A DNA stretch of 24,668 bases. It comes from Thermoflexales bacterium (GTDB taxonomy: Bacteria; Chloroflexota; Anaerolineae; Fen-1058). Below are positions 1 through 9,000 of the stretch, piece after piece (position 1 is the stretch's first letter; the number at the start of each line of letters is the position of its first letter). The notes under the pieces were generated by a model. That model was not told the DNA's origin, did no database searches, and worked only from the letters and a program-made list of their open reading frames with translations. The position numbers were made by a program, and so were the translations under genes. Where the stretch lies: NCBI GenBank assembly GCA_016931085.1, contig JAFGFO010000334.1, positions 1 through 24,668 of the forward strand. The letters are read 5' to 3'.

Positions 1-765
1 TCGACCAACGAGACCTCGTTTGCCATCCTGGCCTTGACCGATCACCTGCTGGCGGTCGAAGCGGCGACCGAGGATACGGCCTACAGCGTGGAGCTGAATG
101 GCAAGGAGATCGCCAGCGGGGCGCTCGGGCGGGGCGAGCCGGCCGTCAGCCTGGCCATCGCGCCCGACCAGATGGCGGAAGGCGCCAACATCCTGCGCCT
201 GCGCCAGAGCGGCGGCGGGCGCCTGTACTACCAGCTCAACAGCCGCGTCTACCTGGCCCAGGCCCAGATCGAGCCGGCCGGCGACGTGCGTGTCTCGCGC
301 CGCTACCTGGATGATAAGGGTGCCCCCCTCGAGAGCTTCCGGGTGGGCCAGTTGGTCAAGATCGAGTTGACGGTCAAGCTGCCCGAGGATGGCTTTTATA
401 TCATCGTGGAAGACAGCTTGCCGGGTGGGCTGGAAGCGCTGAACGAGGGGCTCAACACGAGCAGCCACGAGGGTTTGGCCTATGAAGAGGTGCACTACTG
501 GTGGCAACAATACGGCTACAACTACAAAGAAGTGCGTCCTGACCGGGTCACGTTCTTCATCACCGAGGTGGGCCAGGGCACTCACACCTATACCTACGTG
601 GCGCGCGCCACGCGCGTTGGCGACTTTGCCGCCCTGCCGACTGAGGTGTACGCCATGTACGACGTGACCACCTGGGGCCGTTCGGCAAGCGCGCGCCTGG
701 TCGTGACCGGCCCGGAGGGCCTGCGCCAGGCCCGCCTGCCCGGCATGGCGGCCCTGGCGCGCTAG
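1..765 (+). CDS. Alpha-2-macroglobulin family protein, C-terminal part (5' end outside window)
   Basis: The reading frame is open from base 1 to the TAG at 763-765 (254 residues visible). It begins STNETSFAILALTDHL, which matches the helical thioester (complement-like) domain of bacterial alpha-2-macroglobulins. A beta-rich region follows, then the typical C-terminal receptor-binding-like domain (FRVGQLVKIELTV, EDSLPGGLEALN, DRVTFFITEVGQGTHTYTY, and GRSASARLVV near the end). Family members are large envelope proteins thought to trap attacking proteases through a bait region and thioester. Neither the bait region nor the thioester motif lies in the window, so it is unknown whether the thioester is present. 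The TTG at 34 is not a real start, because homology continues upstream of it. Identification rests on motif recognition of the C-terminal domain and is fairly secure. Confidence 0.85.
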   Translation, partial: STNETSFAILALTDHLLAVEAATEDTAYSVELNGKEIASGALGRGEPAVSLAIAPDQMAEGANILRLRQSGGGRLYYQLNSRVYLAQAQIEPAGDVRVSRRYLDDKGAPLESFRVGQLVKIELTVKLPEDGFYIIVEDSLPGGLEALNEGLNTSSHEGLAYEEVHYWWQQYGYNYKEVRPDRVTFFITEVGQGTHTYTYVARATRVGDFAALPTEVYAMYDVTTWGRSASARLVVTGPEGLRQARLPGMAALAR

Positions 766-830
766 CGAGCTGCCGGCGGTCTTGTAGGGTGGCCTTCTTG
801 GCCGCCGGATCCTGGCTGTGCGGCCTAGCC

Positions 831-898
831 CAAGACCCTAAAGGTCTTTGCCTCTTGCGCTTCGCTTGAAGGTGCTGCGCAAGACCTTTAGGGTCTTG
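831..898. repeat. 18-bp perfect inverted repeat with self-complementary arms
   Basis: caagaccctaaaggtctt (831-848) is exactly complementary to 881-898 across a 32-base spacer. Each arm is also a small hairpin by itself (AAGACC, CTAAA, GGTCTT), so the unit can fold as one long stem or as two short ones. It lacks a T-tract, so it does not look like an ordinary intrinsic terminator. It could still end or protect the alpha-2-macroglobulin transcript. A REP-like or MITE-like origin is inferred. Confidence 0.75.
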
Positions 899-990
899 CT
901 ACGAGTCGCGCATCACTCTTGACTCACGCTATCCCTACGCTTGCTCTACGCGCGGCTCGCCGCCAGGCGCGGACGGGAACTTTTCCTCCA

Positions 991-1128
991 TCTCCGACAT
1001 CTAGGAGCTTGTCGGAGAGAGCATTTTGTAGGGCGGCTTTCCACGCCAAAGGCGTCCTGCGGATAGCCGCCGAGCTTGCGGCAGGTATGGAAACCTGCCC
1101 TACGGAGGTCTCTCCGACAGCCTGCTAG
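991..1128. repeat. Nested palindromic repeat (REP/MITE-like)
   Basis: The outer arms 1001-1020 and 1109-1128 are inverted repeats matching at 17 of 20 positions. The inner arms 1028-1042 (gtagggcggctttcc) and 1089-1103 match at 13 of 15. The octamer TCTCCGAC occurs at 991 and 1111, and inverted at 1011. No clean flanking duplication was found, so mobility is inferred only from the structure. Confidence 0.6.
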
Positions 1129-1155
1129 AAAGCATACTCTATACCAGGAGAAAAC

Positions 1156-2682
1156 GTGATGAATACATTGATACGAGCTTGTGTGATTTTTGTCGCCTTT
1201 TTGCTCATTCTCGAGCCTTCTTCGGTGGCTTGGGCAGACGCCGCGCCGCCGCCTTTGCATGGGATTGGCGGGCTTGAGCCATTTCAGTACCAGGACACAC
1301 AGGTGCAAATGGTATCTGAGCGAGTGGAGATGGAATTGTTGACGTCTCTGGGGGTAGCCGATGAAGATAGATACACGAGCCAAATCAGAGTGACGGCCTG
1401 GTTTTCAATGCACAATCAAGGGCCAGCAGAAGAGACCATGCAAGCGGTTTTCCCCCTGGGTAGCTTTAACGAGTGCAAAGACTATAGCGAACTCCCCGGC
1501 CCAGCAAGTTATAACGGTTACGTGATCAATCCAGATACTTTTGTGGTTCAGGTCAATGGAGAGCCCATTACGTCCGGGCAAATGACAACCGATTATCCAT
1601 CTTGTAGGTATGCATGGCTAAAAATGCCTTGGGCCGTATTTGACGTCACCTTTCCGCTCGATCAAGATGTTCTTGTGCGAATCGACTATGTCATGGATGG
1701 AGGCAAGTGGGACGCCATAGATAATATCGAATATGTCCTCGAAACGGGAGCCGGCTGGAAAGGGCCGATCACCCAAGGGGATATCATCTTGCGTTATCCC
1801 CAATCCATCTCGCCGGAACAGGTTCTGCCTTTGACGACGCCCGGTTATCAGATTTTAGGCAACGAAATGCGTTGGTCGTTTACAAATCTCGAGCCAACCA
1901 GCCGGGATAATATTTTAATTTCCATGATCGCGTTAGAAACCTGGCAGAGCATTGTGTCGGCGCGTGAGAAAACAGAGCAAAACCCGGCTGATGCGAGCGC
2001 CTGGTTGGAGCTTGCAGATGGTTATTGGCGAATCTCGACCCCTGGGAAAAATGTCCGTGATGTACCAGGCTTTGCCCAGAAGGCTGACGAAACCTACCGA
2101 TTGGCTTTGGCTACAAATTCCGAAAACGCCGATATTCTTGCCGGGTATGCAGCTTATATGTATGAAAGGTGTGATTACTGCTGGAGCGGTGACGACGATG
2201 TCTTGGAGGTCGTAGCCGTGCTTGATAAAGCGCTGACGATTGATCCGTCTCAGGCAAGAGCCAATGAATTATTGTTTTATATACAACAGTATCGTTCGCA
2301 ATTCGGGATTCCGACTTTAGAGTATATTCCTCCTCCTACATTCACGCCGACAGCTACACACACCTCTACGCCAACCCCGCTTCCTACCCAGACACAGACT
2401 CCCACTGCCACAGAATCACCTACTCCCAGACCAAGCTCTACACCCACCAAGGCCGTAGAGCCGAGTGCCACATTGACCGTCGTTCCGGCTTTGTCGACCA
2501 GCACGCCGACGATAGAGCCAATCACTTCTCGAGTTTCTGTAACCGCCACTGTTAGTGCTTATAATACGGGAGGGCAGAGCGTTTCCCCAGTGATTGTGGG
2601 TGGTAGCGCTGTTCTCATAATGGGTGCACTGGTATCTATTGGGATGATTAGAAAACGTAAGGCACGCTTTTCCTCACCATAA
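1156..2682 (+). CDS. Secreted, C-terminally membrane-anchored protein with DUF4424-like domain and TPR-like region
   Basis: AGGAG at 1146-1150 precedes GTG (1156) and an immediately following ATG (1159). The ATG has the better spacing (8 bases), giving 507 residues. Numbered from the GTG: residues 1-27 are a signal peptide ending near AWA; about 48-260 is a beta-rich extracytoplasmic domain (QMVSERVEMEL, VFPLGSFNEC, TGAGWKGPITQGDIIL) that resembles DUF4424-type domains; about 262-370 is helical and TPR-like (NPADASAWLELADGYW, KALTIDPSQARANELL); about 392-460 is a Thr/Pro-rich spacer; and about 477-497 is a transmembrane helix followed by RKRKAR. The tail fits a stop-transfer anchor with no LPXTG motif. 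The gene is visibly richer in A+T than most neighbours. The function is unknown; the layout suggests a surface-displayed protein. Confidence 0.75.
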   Translation: MMNTLIRACVIFVAFLLILEPSSVAWADAAPPPLHGIGGLEPFQYQDTQVQMVSERVEMELLTSLGVADEDRYTSQIRVTAWFSMHNQGPAEETMQAVFPLGSFNECKDYSELPGPASYNGYVINPDTFVVQVNGEPITSGQMTTDYPSCRYAWLKMPWAVFDVTFPLDQDVLVRIDYVMDGGKWDAIDNIEYVLETGAGWKGPITQGDIILRYPQSISPEQVLPLTTPGYQILGNEMRWSFTNLEPTSRDNILISMIALETWQSIVSAREKTEQNPADASAWLELADGYWRISTPGKNVRDVPGFAQKADETYRLALATNSENADILAGYAAYMYERCDYCWSGDDDVLEVVAVLDKALTIDPSQARANELLFYIQQYRSQFGIPTLEYIPPPTFTPTATHTSTPTPLPTQTQTPTATESPTPRPSSTPTKAVEPSATLTVVPALSTSTPTIEPITSRVSVTATVSAYNTGGQSVSPVIVGGSAVLIMGALVSIGMIRKRKARFSSP

Positions 2683-2685
2683 ATG

Positions 2686-4311
2686 TTACTTCTTAAGAAC
2701 GAGTGGCAAGTAAACGAAAATGCCCGTCGGCATCACCCTCACCGTGTCAGACAGGAGGACGGTTGTGCCCCTCATCGCATGGAGGGTGACTGTGTACCAT
2801 TCACCGTTCATCAGGTTGATCAGGGTGTAGGCGCGGGTGGCGCTGAGTGGGTCGGTAGCTGTCAAAACAGTCGCAGGGTTCGTGTAGTAATCGATGCGCC
2901 AGGTCATCGTCGCAGGCAAAGTCGCGTCCACAGCCCAACTCAGCTTGATCGCCCGATCGGCCGGCACGCCGTGCAGCGTCAAGGGTGGTACGAACTCGTA
3001 GGCGCCGCGATCCCATACGCCGTCCCATCCCCTCGCAACGGAATCAGGATCGCGGTCGAAGGGAGCCGGCAAGGTCAAGCCAGGATTTGTGGCAAAAGCC
3101 AGCCGGAAATCCCCGTCGTCCGGCGCCACAAATGGGTTGTCCGCGATCACCTGGAGATGCTCCTCGACGTGGTCGTCGAGCATCCTCTGATCGAGGCTGT
3201 AGAGCTTGTTGCCGCTTTCATCCACCCGCCAGTTGTCGTAGAAGGCGTTATAATCGTGACTCCCAGACAACTGGATCTGGTTGGCCCTGGACTTGGCCCA
3301 TAGATTGTTATAGACCTGGACGTTTTGCAGCGTTCCCACGATTCGAACGCCGGCGTTAAAACCTTGGAGGTTGTAGATGGTATTGTTGTAAATCCAAACG
3401 TTGATCGCGGTGTCGTAATTGTCGATGACGGCGTAAACGGTCTGGTCGTTAGCCGGCGTTCTCTTGAAAACGTTCGAATAGATATACACATCGGTCGGCT
3501 CGTTCATGTTTATGAAACTGCTTTGCGAGTCCTCAAAAACGTTGTTCCTGATGGACACATTCGATACCGATCTCAAGTGCAGCGCGTGGGATTCCTGCTG
3601 TCTTCCACTCCTGGCGAAATAATTGTTTTCAAGCAGGACATCGCTCCAATCGATCATCATGATGAAAGCCCGGTTCGCGTCGTGGATGTAACAATCGGAG
3701 ATGATGACATTGGAAATGCCATAGTAGGAATAGATGACATCCTGGGCAGCGGTGAAGGTGGTTGGGCCGCACAGTCCCATATCGATGTGGCGCAGTTCTA
3801 CGTAACGCGAGGCCGAGTTCCAGGGGAAAACGATGGCTGTTGGCTGCTCCGTGCAATCCTTTATGTACACTTTGAATCCGTGTCCCTGGTCACGGCATCC
3901 GGTCTGTCCGTCAATCTCATAGTAACCGCTGATGAACTGAAGCTGCCCCAGTTGCGCCAATCCCTGTCCGAAGGAAGCTTCCCAGCCCGTGTCCGTTCCG
4001 TGATCGTCCGGCGTGGCCTTGAAGACCCCGATATAGAGACTGCCTTGTTCCGCTTCATCGAAAATATGATAAGCGGACGTGCCCGTGCTATATATCCCGG
4101 AAGCCATATAATACTTTGCCCCCCGCACGAGCTTTTCCGGCAGGTCGGAGAAGGCATTCGCCCAATCGGAGCCGTCACCTGTGCCATATTGGACGCCGGG
4201 CGGTCTGACGTAAAAGGTTTGAGTGTAGGTGTGCGCCGATGAGCTTGGTGGGACAGTGAGAAGCAGGATAGCGATGGAAACGATAACGGGTATCAGTGAA
4301 CGAGTTTTCAT
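2686..4311 (-). CDS. Secreted right-handed beta-helix protein with Fn3-like C-terminal domain and YLPLV tail
   Basis: The chosen start is ATG at 4311, with GGGAGGA upstream on the minus strand; an in-frame TTG at 4317 is less likely. The product has 541 residues. A signal peptide (about 1-26, ending SSSA) is followed by TFYVRP and GDGSDWANAF, which commonly open secreted parallel beta-helix proteins. Several coils with the pattern V.I.NN.F follow (NVSIRNNVFEDS, DVYIYSNVFKRT, NVWIYNNTIYNL, NVQVYNNLW). The last 100 or so residues look like a fibronectin-III-type sandwich, and the protein ends in FVYLPLVLKK. Such folds often act as polysaccharide lyases or hydrolases or as passive surface proteins, and no catalytic set could be assigned. 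It converges with the upstream gene, the stop codons lying 3 bases apart. Base composition is A+T-richer than the surroundings. Confidence 0.8.
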   Translation of the reverse strand: MKTRSLIPVIVSIAILLLTVPPSSSAHTYTQTFYVRPPGVQYGTGDGSDWANAFSDLPEKLVRGAKYYMASGIYSTGTSAYHIFDEAEQGSLYIGVFKATPDDHGTDTGWEASFGQGLAQLGQLQFISGYYEIDGQTGCRDQGHGFKVYIKDCTEQPTAIVFPWNSASRYVELRHIDMGLCGPTTFTAAQDVIYSYYGISNVIISDCYIHDANRAFIMMIDWSDVLLENNYFARSGRQQESHALHLRSVSNVSIRNNVFEDSQSSFINMNEPTDVYIYSNVFKRTPANDQTVYAVIDNYDTAINVWIYNNTIYNLQGFNAGVRIVGTLQNVQVYNNLWAKSRANQIQLSGSHDYNAFYDNWRVDESGNKLYSLDQRMLDDHVEEHLQVIADNPFVAPDDGDFRLAFATNPGLTLPAPFDRDPDSVARGWDGVWDRGAYEFVPPLTLHGVPADRAIKLSWAVDATLPATMTWRIDYYTNPATVLTATDPLSATRAYTLINLMNGEWYTVTLHAMRGTTVLLSDTVRVMPTGIFVYLPLVLKK

Positions 4312-4340
4312 AGTCAAATTCCTCCCAGTTGCGTTTGTGA

Positions 4341-4359
4341 GGGTAAAACAATTTTACCC
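4341..4359. promoter_or_regulatory. Inverted repeat overlapping the beta-helix gene -10 box (possible operator)
   Basis: gggtaaaa (4341-4348) and ttttaccc (4352-4359) form a perfect 8-bp inverted repeat with a 3-base centre. The right arm overlaps the predicted -10 hexamer of the minus-strand promoter, and the left arm covers the expected transcription start. That placement is typical of a repressor site. A hairpin at the 5' end of the mRNA is an alternative. Confidence 0.5.
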
Positions 4360-4379
4360 CGGACAGGCGGTCACGTCAA
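4351..4379 (-). promoter_or_regulatory. Predicted promoter of the beta-helix gene
   Basis: On the minus strand, TTGACG (4379-4374, 5 of 6 to consensus) and TAAAAT (4356-4351, 5 of 6) are separated by 17 bp. Transcription would start near 4344, giving a leader of roughly 33 bases that contains the GGGAGGA ribosome binding site. Confidence 0.6.
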
Positions 4380-4449
4380 TGGAGCAAAAATAAGGTCGCT
4401 GACGTCTAATAATTGCTTTTCACATCAATCAGCTACTTGCGAATAGCCA

Positions 4450-4458
4450 TGATATAAT
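4450..4458 (+). promoter_or_regulatory. Extended -10 promoter element upstream of the GNAT gene
   Basis: TGATATAAT is a perfect extended -10 (TG, one base, TATAAT at 4453-4458). No good -35 lies 16-18 bp upstream, which fits an extended -10 promoter. The expected start falls at about 4463-4467, which is the left edge of the 141-bp insertion element. The gene start is now 175 bases beyond the -10. Confidence 0.5.
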
Positions 4459-4464
4459 AAGGAG

Positions 4465-4605
4465 GTAACTACTCAGCCTGGTGCATTTTTAATTACACAG
4501 AGCCTCACAGAGGGTGCACAGAGGGCACAGAGGCTTTTTAAAAAGGCTTCTTCTGCTCCGTGAAACTCCGTTTGCTCTGTGTATCTCTGTGACCTGAGTA
4601 GTTAC
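4465..4605. mobile_element. 141-bp MITE-like element with 12-bp terminal inverted repeats and 8-bp target duplication
   Basis: The ends are perfect 12-bp inverted repeats, gtaactactcag (4465-4476) and ctgagtagttac (4594-4605). The element is flanked by exact 8-bp direct repeats ATAAGGAG (4457-4464 and 4606-4613), the expected mark of transposition. Inside, the left half has four CACAGAG units and the right half has CTCTGTG or CTCCGTG units. They flank the 12-bp palindrome ctttttaaaaag, so the transcript could fold into a long imperfect hairpin. There is no room for a transposase, so movement would have to be in trans. It lies between the -10 and the start codon of the GNAT gene and becomes part of its leader. 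Confidence 0.8.
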
Positions 4606-4632
4606 ATAAGGAGAATCAATCTAGAAAACGTT

Positions 4633-6036
4633 ATGCCCGCGATGAACATACGGCCGGTCGAACGAGAGGATATCGCCCCTTGCGCAGAGTTGTTCATGGC
4701 AGTTTTCAAACAGCCGCCTTGGAGCGAGGAGTGGGATAAAGCCAGCGTGTTGGCGCGCCTGCAGCAAGTGTATGACACACCTGGCTTCTATGGCTTGGCT
4801 GCCATGCTTGGGGACGAGATGCTTGGCTTTGCGGCAGGCTATGTGCAGCAATGGCTCCGACGCAAGGACTATTATCTGCAAGAAATGTGCGTCGCGTCTG
4901 CTCATCAGCACGGCGGCATTGGCACGGCCATCCTACAAGCGTTATGCCGGGCCCTGGTGGGGATGAACGTCGAGAGCATTTACTTGCTGACCTCGCGGGA
5001 CAGCGCCGCCGAGGCATTTTACCGCAAAAACGGTTTGTCTGTTAATCCTGGAATGATCATGATGGGTAAACATCTGCCGGATGATGTTAGCTTGCGCGAG
5101 TTTAATAAGCAAGACTTGATGGCCATAAAACGACTGATCGACCGGACGGTCGAAATCTCGTATGCTGCGGCCTACCCGGCTGAGGCGCTGGCGTTCTTCA
5201 AAGACTATCACTCCACCGGGCGCATTGTGGACAGCGCCGCCGGCGACTATATCGTCGTCGTGGAGATCGGCGGCGAAATCGTGGGCACCGGGACGCTGAC
5301 GGGCACGAGCATCGGCCGTGTCTTTGTGGATCCGCTCCATCAGGGTAAAGGCTGGGGCGAACTGATCATGCGCCGGCTGGAGGAAAAAGCGTTGGCTGCT
5401 GGCGTGAGGACCGTCGACCTTTCGGCATCTCTCGTCGCCAAGCCCTTCTACGACGCGCTGGGCTATGCCACCCAGAGCGAAGATTCTATCCCGCTCGAGA
5501 ACGAGCAAGAGTTGCGTTATTATACGATGACAAAGAAGCTGGGGGGCGAGGCGGGCTTTGCGATCCGGGACGCCACGGCCAACGATGCCGAGCTGCTGGC
5601 CAGCTTGATCCGTGTCGCGTTTCGAGACGTGGCCGAGCGCTTCACTCTCACGCCCAGCAATTGCCCAACCCATCCCTCCAACTGCACCGTCGAGTGGATC
5701 GAGGCCGGTTTGGAGAAGGGGCTCCGCTATTACGTGCTGGAAGAGGGGGAAAATGCCTGCGGCTGTGTGGCGCTGGAGCAGGCCGGGCCAGACGTGTGTT
5801 ACCTGGAAAGGCTGGCCGTTCTGCCGCGATTCAGACACAAGGGTTATGGCCGGGCGTTGGTGGAGCACGTCCTGGAGCAGGCGGGCCGGCTGGGCGCCGG
5901 CCGTGTGGAACTCGGCATCATCGCCGGGCAAGATGAGCTGAGGGCGTGGTACGAAGGGCTGGGTTTCTGTGTCGAGCGCACGGCGAAATTTAAGCACCTT
6001 CCATTCAGGGTGGCCTTTATGGCCAGGCAGCTTTGA
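4633..6036 (+). CDS. Triple-domain GNAT N-acetyltransferase
   Basis: From ATG 4633 the product has 467 residues holding three GNAT folds in tandem: about 5-147, 151-302 and 308-467. Each has an acetyl-CoA pyrophosphate loop of the Q/R-x-x-G-x-G/A type: QHGGIGTA near residue 92, HQGKGWGE near 236 and RHKGYGRA near 401. Each also has the C-terminal AFYRKNGL, PFYDALGY or AWYEGLGF signature. It would transfer an acyl group from acyl-CoA to an amine, but the substrate cannot be predicted. An open frame extends upstream to a GTG at 4579, but those codons lie in the MITE, so a start there is unlikely. ATG 4642 is an alternative. AAGGAG lies 19 bases upstream of ATG 4633, too far to be an ideal ribosome binding site. 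The next gene follows after 54 bases and may be cotranscribed. Confidence 0.85.
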   Translation: MPAMNIRPVEREDIAPCAELFMAVFKQPPWSEEWDKASVLARLQQVYDTPGFYGLAAMLGDEMLGFAAGYVQQWLRRKDYYLQEMCVASAHQHGGIGTAILQALCRALVGMNVESIYLLTSRDSAAEAFYRKNGLSVNPGMIMMGKHLPDDVSLREFNKQDLMAIKRLIDRTVEISYAAAYPAEALAFFKDYHSTGRIVDSAAGDYIVVVEIGGEIVGTGTLTGTSIGRVFVDPLHQGKGWGELIMRRLEEKALAAGVRTVDLSASLVAKPFYDALGYATQSEDSIPLENEQELRYYTMTKKLGGEAGFAIRDATANDAELLASLIRVAFRDVAERFTLTPSNCPTHPSNCTVEWIEAGLEKGLRYYVLEEGENACGCVALEQAGPDVCYLERLAVLPRFRHKGYGRALVEHVLEQAGRLGAGRVELGIIAGQDELRAWYEGLGFCVERTAKFKHLPFRVAFMARQL

Positions 6037-6090
6037 GAAGGAACGCTAAGGTGATCATTTCCGTCTATGGTGAAGGGGAGGTAAGGAGCG

Positions 6091-9000
6091 ATGCGTACAT
6101 CTACTTTGTTACACATGGTTGGCGCCCTGGCGGGGGCGACTCTGCTGGGGCTGATTTTGTGCTTGTGTGTGCCGCCAACCGCCCGGGCCGCGCCGGCGGA
6201 GGGCGACCAAGGCCTGGCGCCGGCGCCGAGAGACGTCTCACCGGCCGGGCCGCCGGCCGATCCGCGTTGGCTGAACATCGTTCAGGCTTCACTCGACACG
6301 GCGGCCAAGCAGGCGGCCTTGCCTACGTTGCACCTCCACTTGACCGATGGGAGGGTCGCCGGCCGCGTGGCCATGGCTACGGGAGTGACGATCAGCCTCA
6401 CCCGCGATGGCGTGCGGTTGGCCTATGATTCGGTCACGCCTTTGCCCGACGATCCCGGCTACTTTTACTCGGCTGACCTGGGCTGGGCCTGGGCTGCTGG
6501 AGGCGGCGGGGGGAGCGGGCTGCTCGCCGGCGACGTGGTGTGGGTGGCGCAGGCCGGCCTTGTGGCCAGCATGACCGTGCCAGCCTTGAGTGGGTTGGCT
6601 GAGGCCGAGACGGACAGCGTGTACGGCACGGCCCCGGCCGGCCAGCCGCTCACCGTGTACGTGCTTCCCTTTGAAGCGCCAGACCTCAGCTTCAGCCACA
6701 CGGTCACGGCTTCCCTGGCTGGCGATTACCAGCTCGACTGGTCACCCAGCCTCGACCTTCGCCCGCGAGATGGAGGGTACGTGGCTTATACCCAGGCGCC
6801 AGGCCGGCACGCTTACGTGCGCTTTTGCGTGCCTTTCCTGCGCGTGTGGATCCATGGCGCGCTCATCGAAGGGATGGCCGCGCCGAATAGCTCGCTGACC
6901 CTCACCGTCACGGATCCGTCTGGATCCGTGCAAGATGGTTGGTATGTGTGGTATAGCTCATCTGACGGGTCTTTCCGGGCGAGCTGGTGGCGTTACGAGG
7001 AAATGGACACCGGTCTGCATCCCGGCGCTCGAGTCGTCGTTTCTGCCGCCGGCCAGGTGTTTTCGATGACCGTTCCCACCATCACCACTAGTGTTGACCT
7101 GGTCCTGGGGCAAGTGCGGGGCCAAGCGCCGGCCGGCCGCCCGGTCGAGGTGATCCGCTACACGGGGCCGCTGCAGTCTGACGACGACGATCCGTGGGAA
7201 AATACGCCGGCCGGACGGGTCGTGGTCACCGCCACGAGCGGCGGGCAGTTCACGGCCTCCCTGGCCCTGGCTCGCGCCGACTATGGGGCTGTCATGGCTA
7301 CCTTGCCGGATGGCTACCAGGCTTATACGCGCTTTGCCGTCCCTTATGTGTGGATACGCCTGGGTGAAGCATCTTCTTCGTCGCGTGACTGGATACGGGG
7401 ACAGGTGAACGAGATGGCGGTGCCCATCACGCTGGCTGTCCAGGGCCCAAGTGGCTATCTCAAAGATTTGTGGCATTTTACCACGGCAGGAAATGGTTGC
7501 TTTTCGCCATACGGCTACGATTACTTCCAGCATTATGTGATCCTGGAGGGTGGAGATATCGTCACCCTGGCCACGCCAAGCGGCGTGCAAGTCGCTCTCA
7601 GCTTGCCTGTCTTGACGGCCCAGGCTGAGGCGGCTGCCGACAGCGTGTCCGGGCGTGCGCCGCCCGGCGCTGTTCTGAAAGTAAGCGTCAGTGTTTACCC
7701 TGGCCCTTTTGCAAGCCTGCATGGCCTGGAAGCGCTGGGAGGCGGCTATCCTTATGGCCATACCTTGCTTGTCACGGCCACGGCCCAGGGCGAGTACCTG
7801 GCTGACTTTAGCGGCTGGCTGGATTTCACTGCCCATACCTGGGGCGAGGTTGAGTTGGCCACGCCGGATGGCCACACCGTCGTGCGCACTTTCCAGGCGC
7901 CCCTGCCAAATGTCCCCTACGTGCAGTCTGCCCAGGTGGGCGGAAATGTTTTGGAGGTTGGAGGTTATGGCGATTGCTCTCGAGCGAGTGCGCGCTTGCT
8001 CGATAGCCATGGATACATCAAAGCCGAGGTGGGACCCTCCTATGTGGGACACTCAAAGCGGCTGCTTCTACAGGATCGCGAGGGTCGCCCTGTCTCTATA
8101 TTGCCGGGCGATGCCATCGAGATCGAGTGCTGCCCTTATTCCTCGAGGGTGATGTCCATGCCCCGGTCCTTGACCGGCGCAACCTTGACCATGCCGGTGC
8201 CCGAGCTGAGCGTCTCGCTCGACCCAGTTGCCAACGCCCTTAGCGGCCAGGCGCCACCGGGGGGTGTGCTCTGGCTGCTGATCAATGATGACTCTCGTAT
8301 CTGCCCCTTGACGACGACGGTGAGCGCCCAGGGAAGCTGGTCGCTCGACCTGGCCGGGTGGCACACGCTGGCGGCTGGCGACCGGGTGCAGGTAACGTAC
8401 TACTTGAGCGAGACGATTCGCTTTTATGCCATTGATGCTCTCCCGCGCCTGCAGGTGAGCCTGTACAAAACGCAGGTGGGAGGCGTGCTGCCGCCGCTCA
8501 CGCCGTATACGATTGGCCTGGCCTCCTTGCCGTTTACCAAGACCCAGGTCAGCGATTATGCGAGCGAGAGCGGCGTACTGTATGGAGTGCTGCCGGCGAT
8601 GCCCATGCCAGGTGACACGCTCGTGGTCACGACGCCGGTGCAGACTTTTCGCCTTCCCCTGCCTTTCTTATCGGCCATGGTGGATCTGCCCGGCGCACAG
8701 GTGTATGGACAAGCGCCCCCGGGCGCTCGTTTGCAAGTGAGGGTATGGAATTGGGAGAAGTATGATTGTTCCAAAATTATCACCGCGACGGCGACTGGCT
8801 TGTATACCACCTCTTTCTCCAGCCTGCCGGCGTCGGGCGTCAACGGCACGCTCACTTATGTGAGTGACCAAGACCACCTGGTCAACCTTGACTTTGCCAC
8901 ACCTCACTGGATGATTGTCCTGGACAGTCATTATGTAAACGGCAGCGCTGGCGTTGGGGGCATCCCTATCACGCTAAGCTTGCAAGCCAGGGATGGAACG

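Larger units (their letters stand above)
766..1155. other. Gene-free 390-bp stretch filled with palindromic repeats
   Basis: No credible gene was found. Short open frames here run through the repeats and show no protein-like signature. The stretch holds an 18-bp inverted repeat (831-898) and a nested palindromic unit (991-1128). It also has two copies of a tgtaggg[t/c]ggc[c/t]tt motif (784-796 and 1027-1039), which suggests degenerate copies of one dispersed repeat family. The last 27 bases form the leader of the next gene, with AGGAG at 1146-1150. Confidence 0.7.

Noticed and set aside
919..1128. A 69-codon plus-strand open frame in the repeat cluster
   Set aside because: It runs through palindromic repeat DNA, has no ribosome binding site and no protein-like features.
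2584..2682. LPXTG-type sortase signal at the end of the anchored protein
   Set aside because: A hydrophobic helix and basic tail are present, but there is no LPXTG or similar pentapeptide before them.
3325..4242. A 305-codon plus-strand open frame within the beta-helix gene
   Set aside because: The minus strand has the signal peptide, beta-helix coils, promoter and ribosome binding site. The plus frame has none of these.
4495..4590. CACAGAG/CTCTGTG palindrome as an intrinsic terminator
   Set aside because: It lies downstream of a promoter and upstream of the gene it precedes. The terminal repeats and target duplication explain it better as a mobile element.
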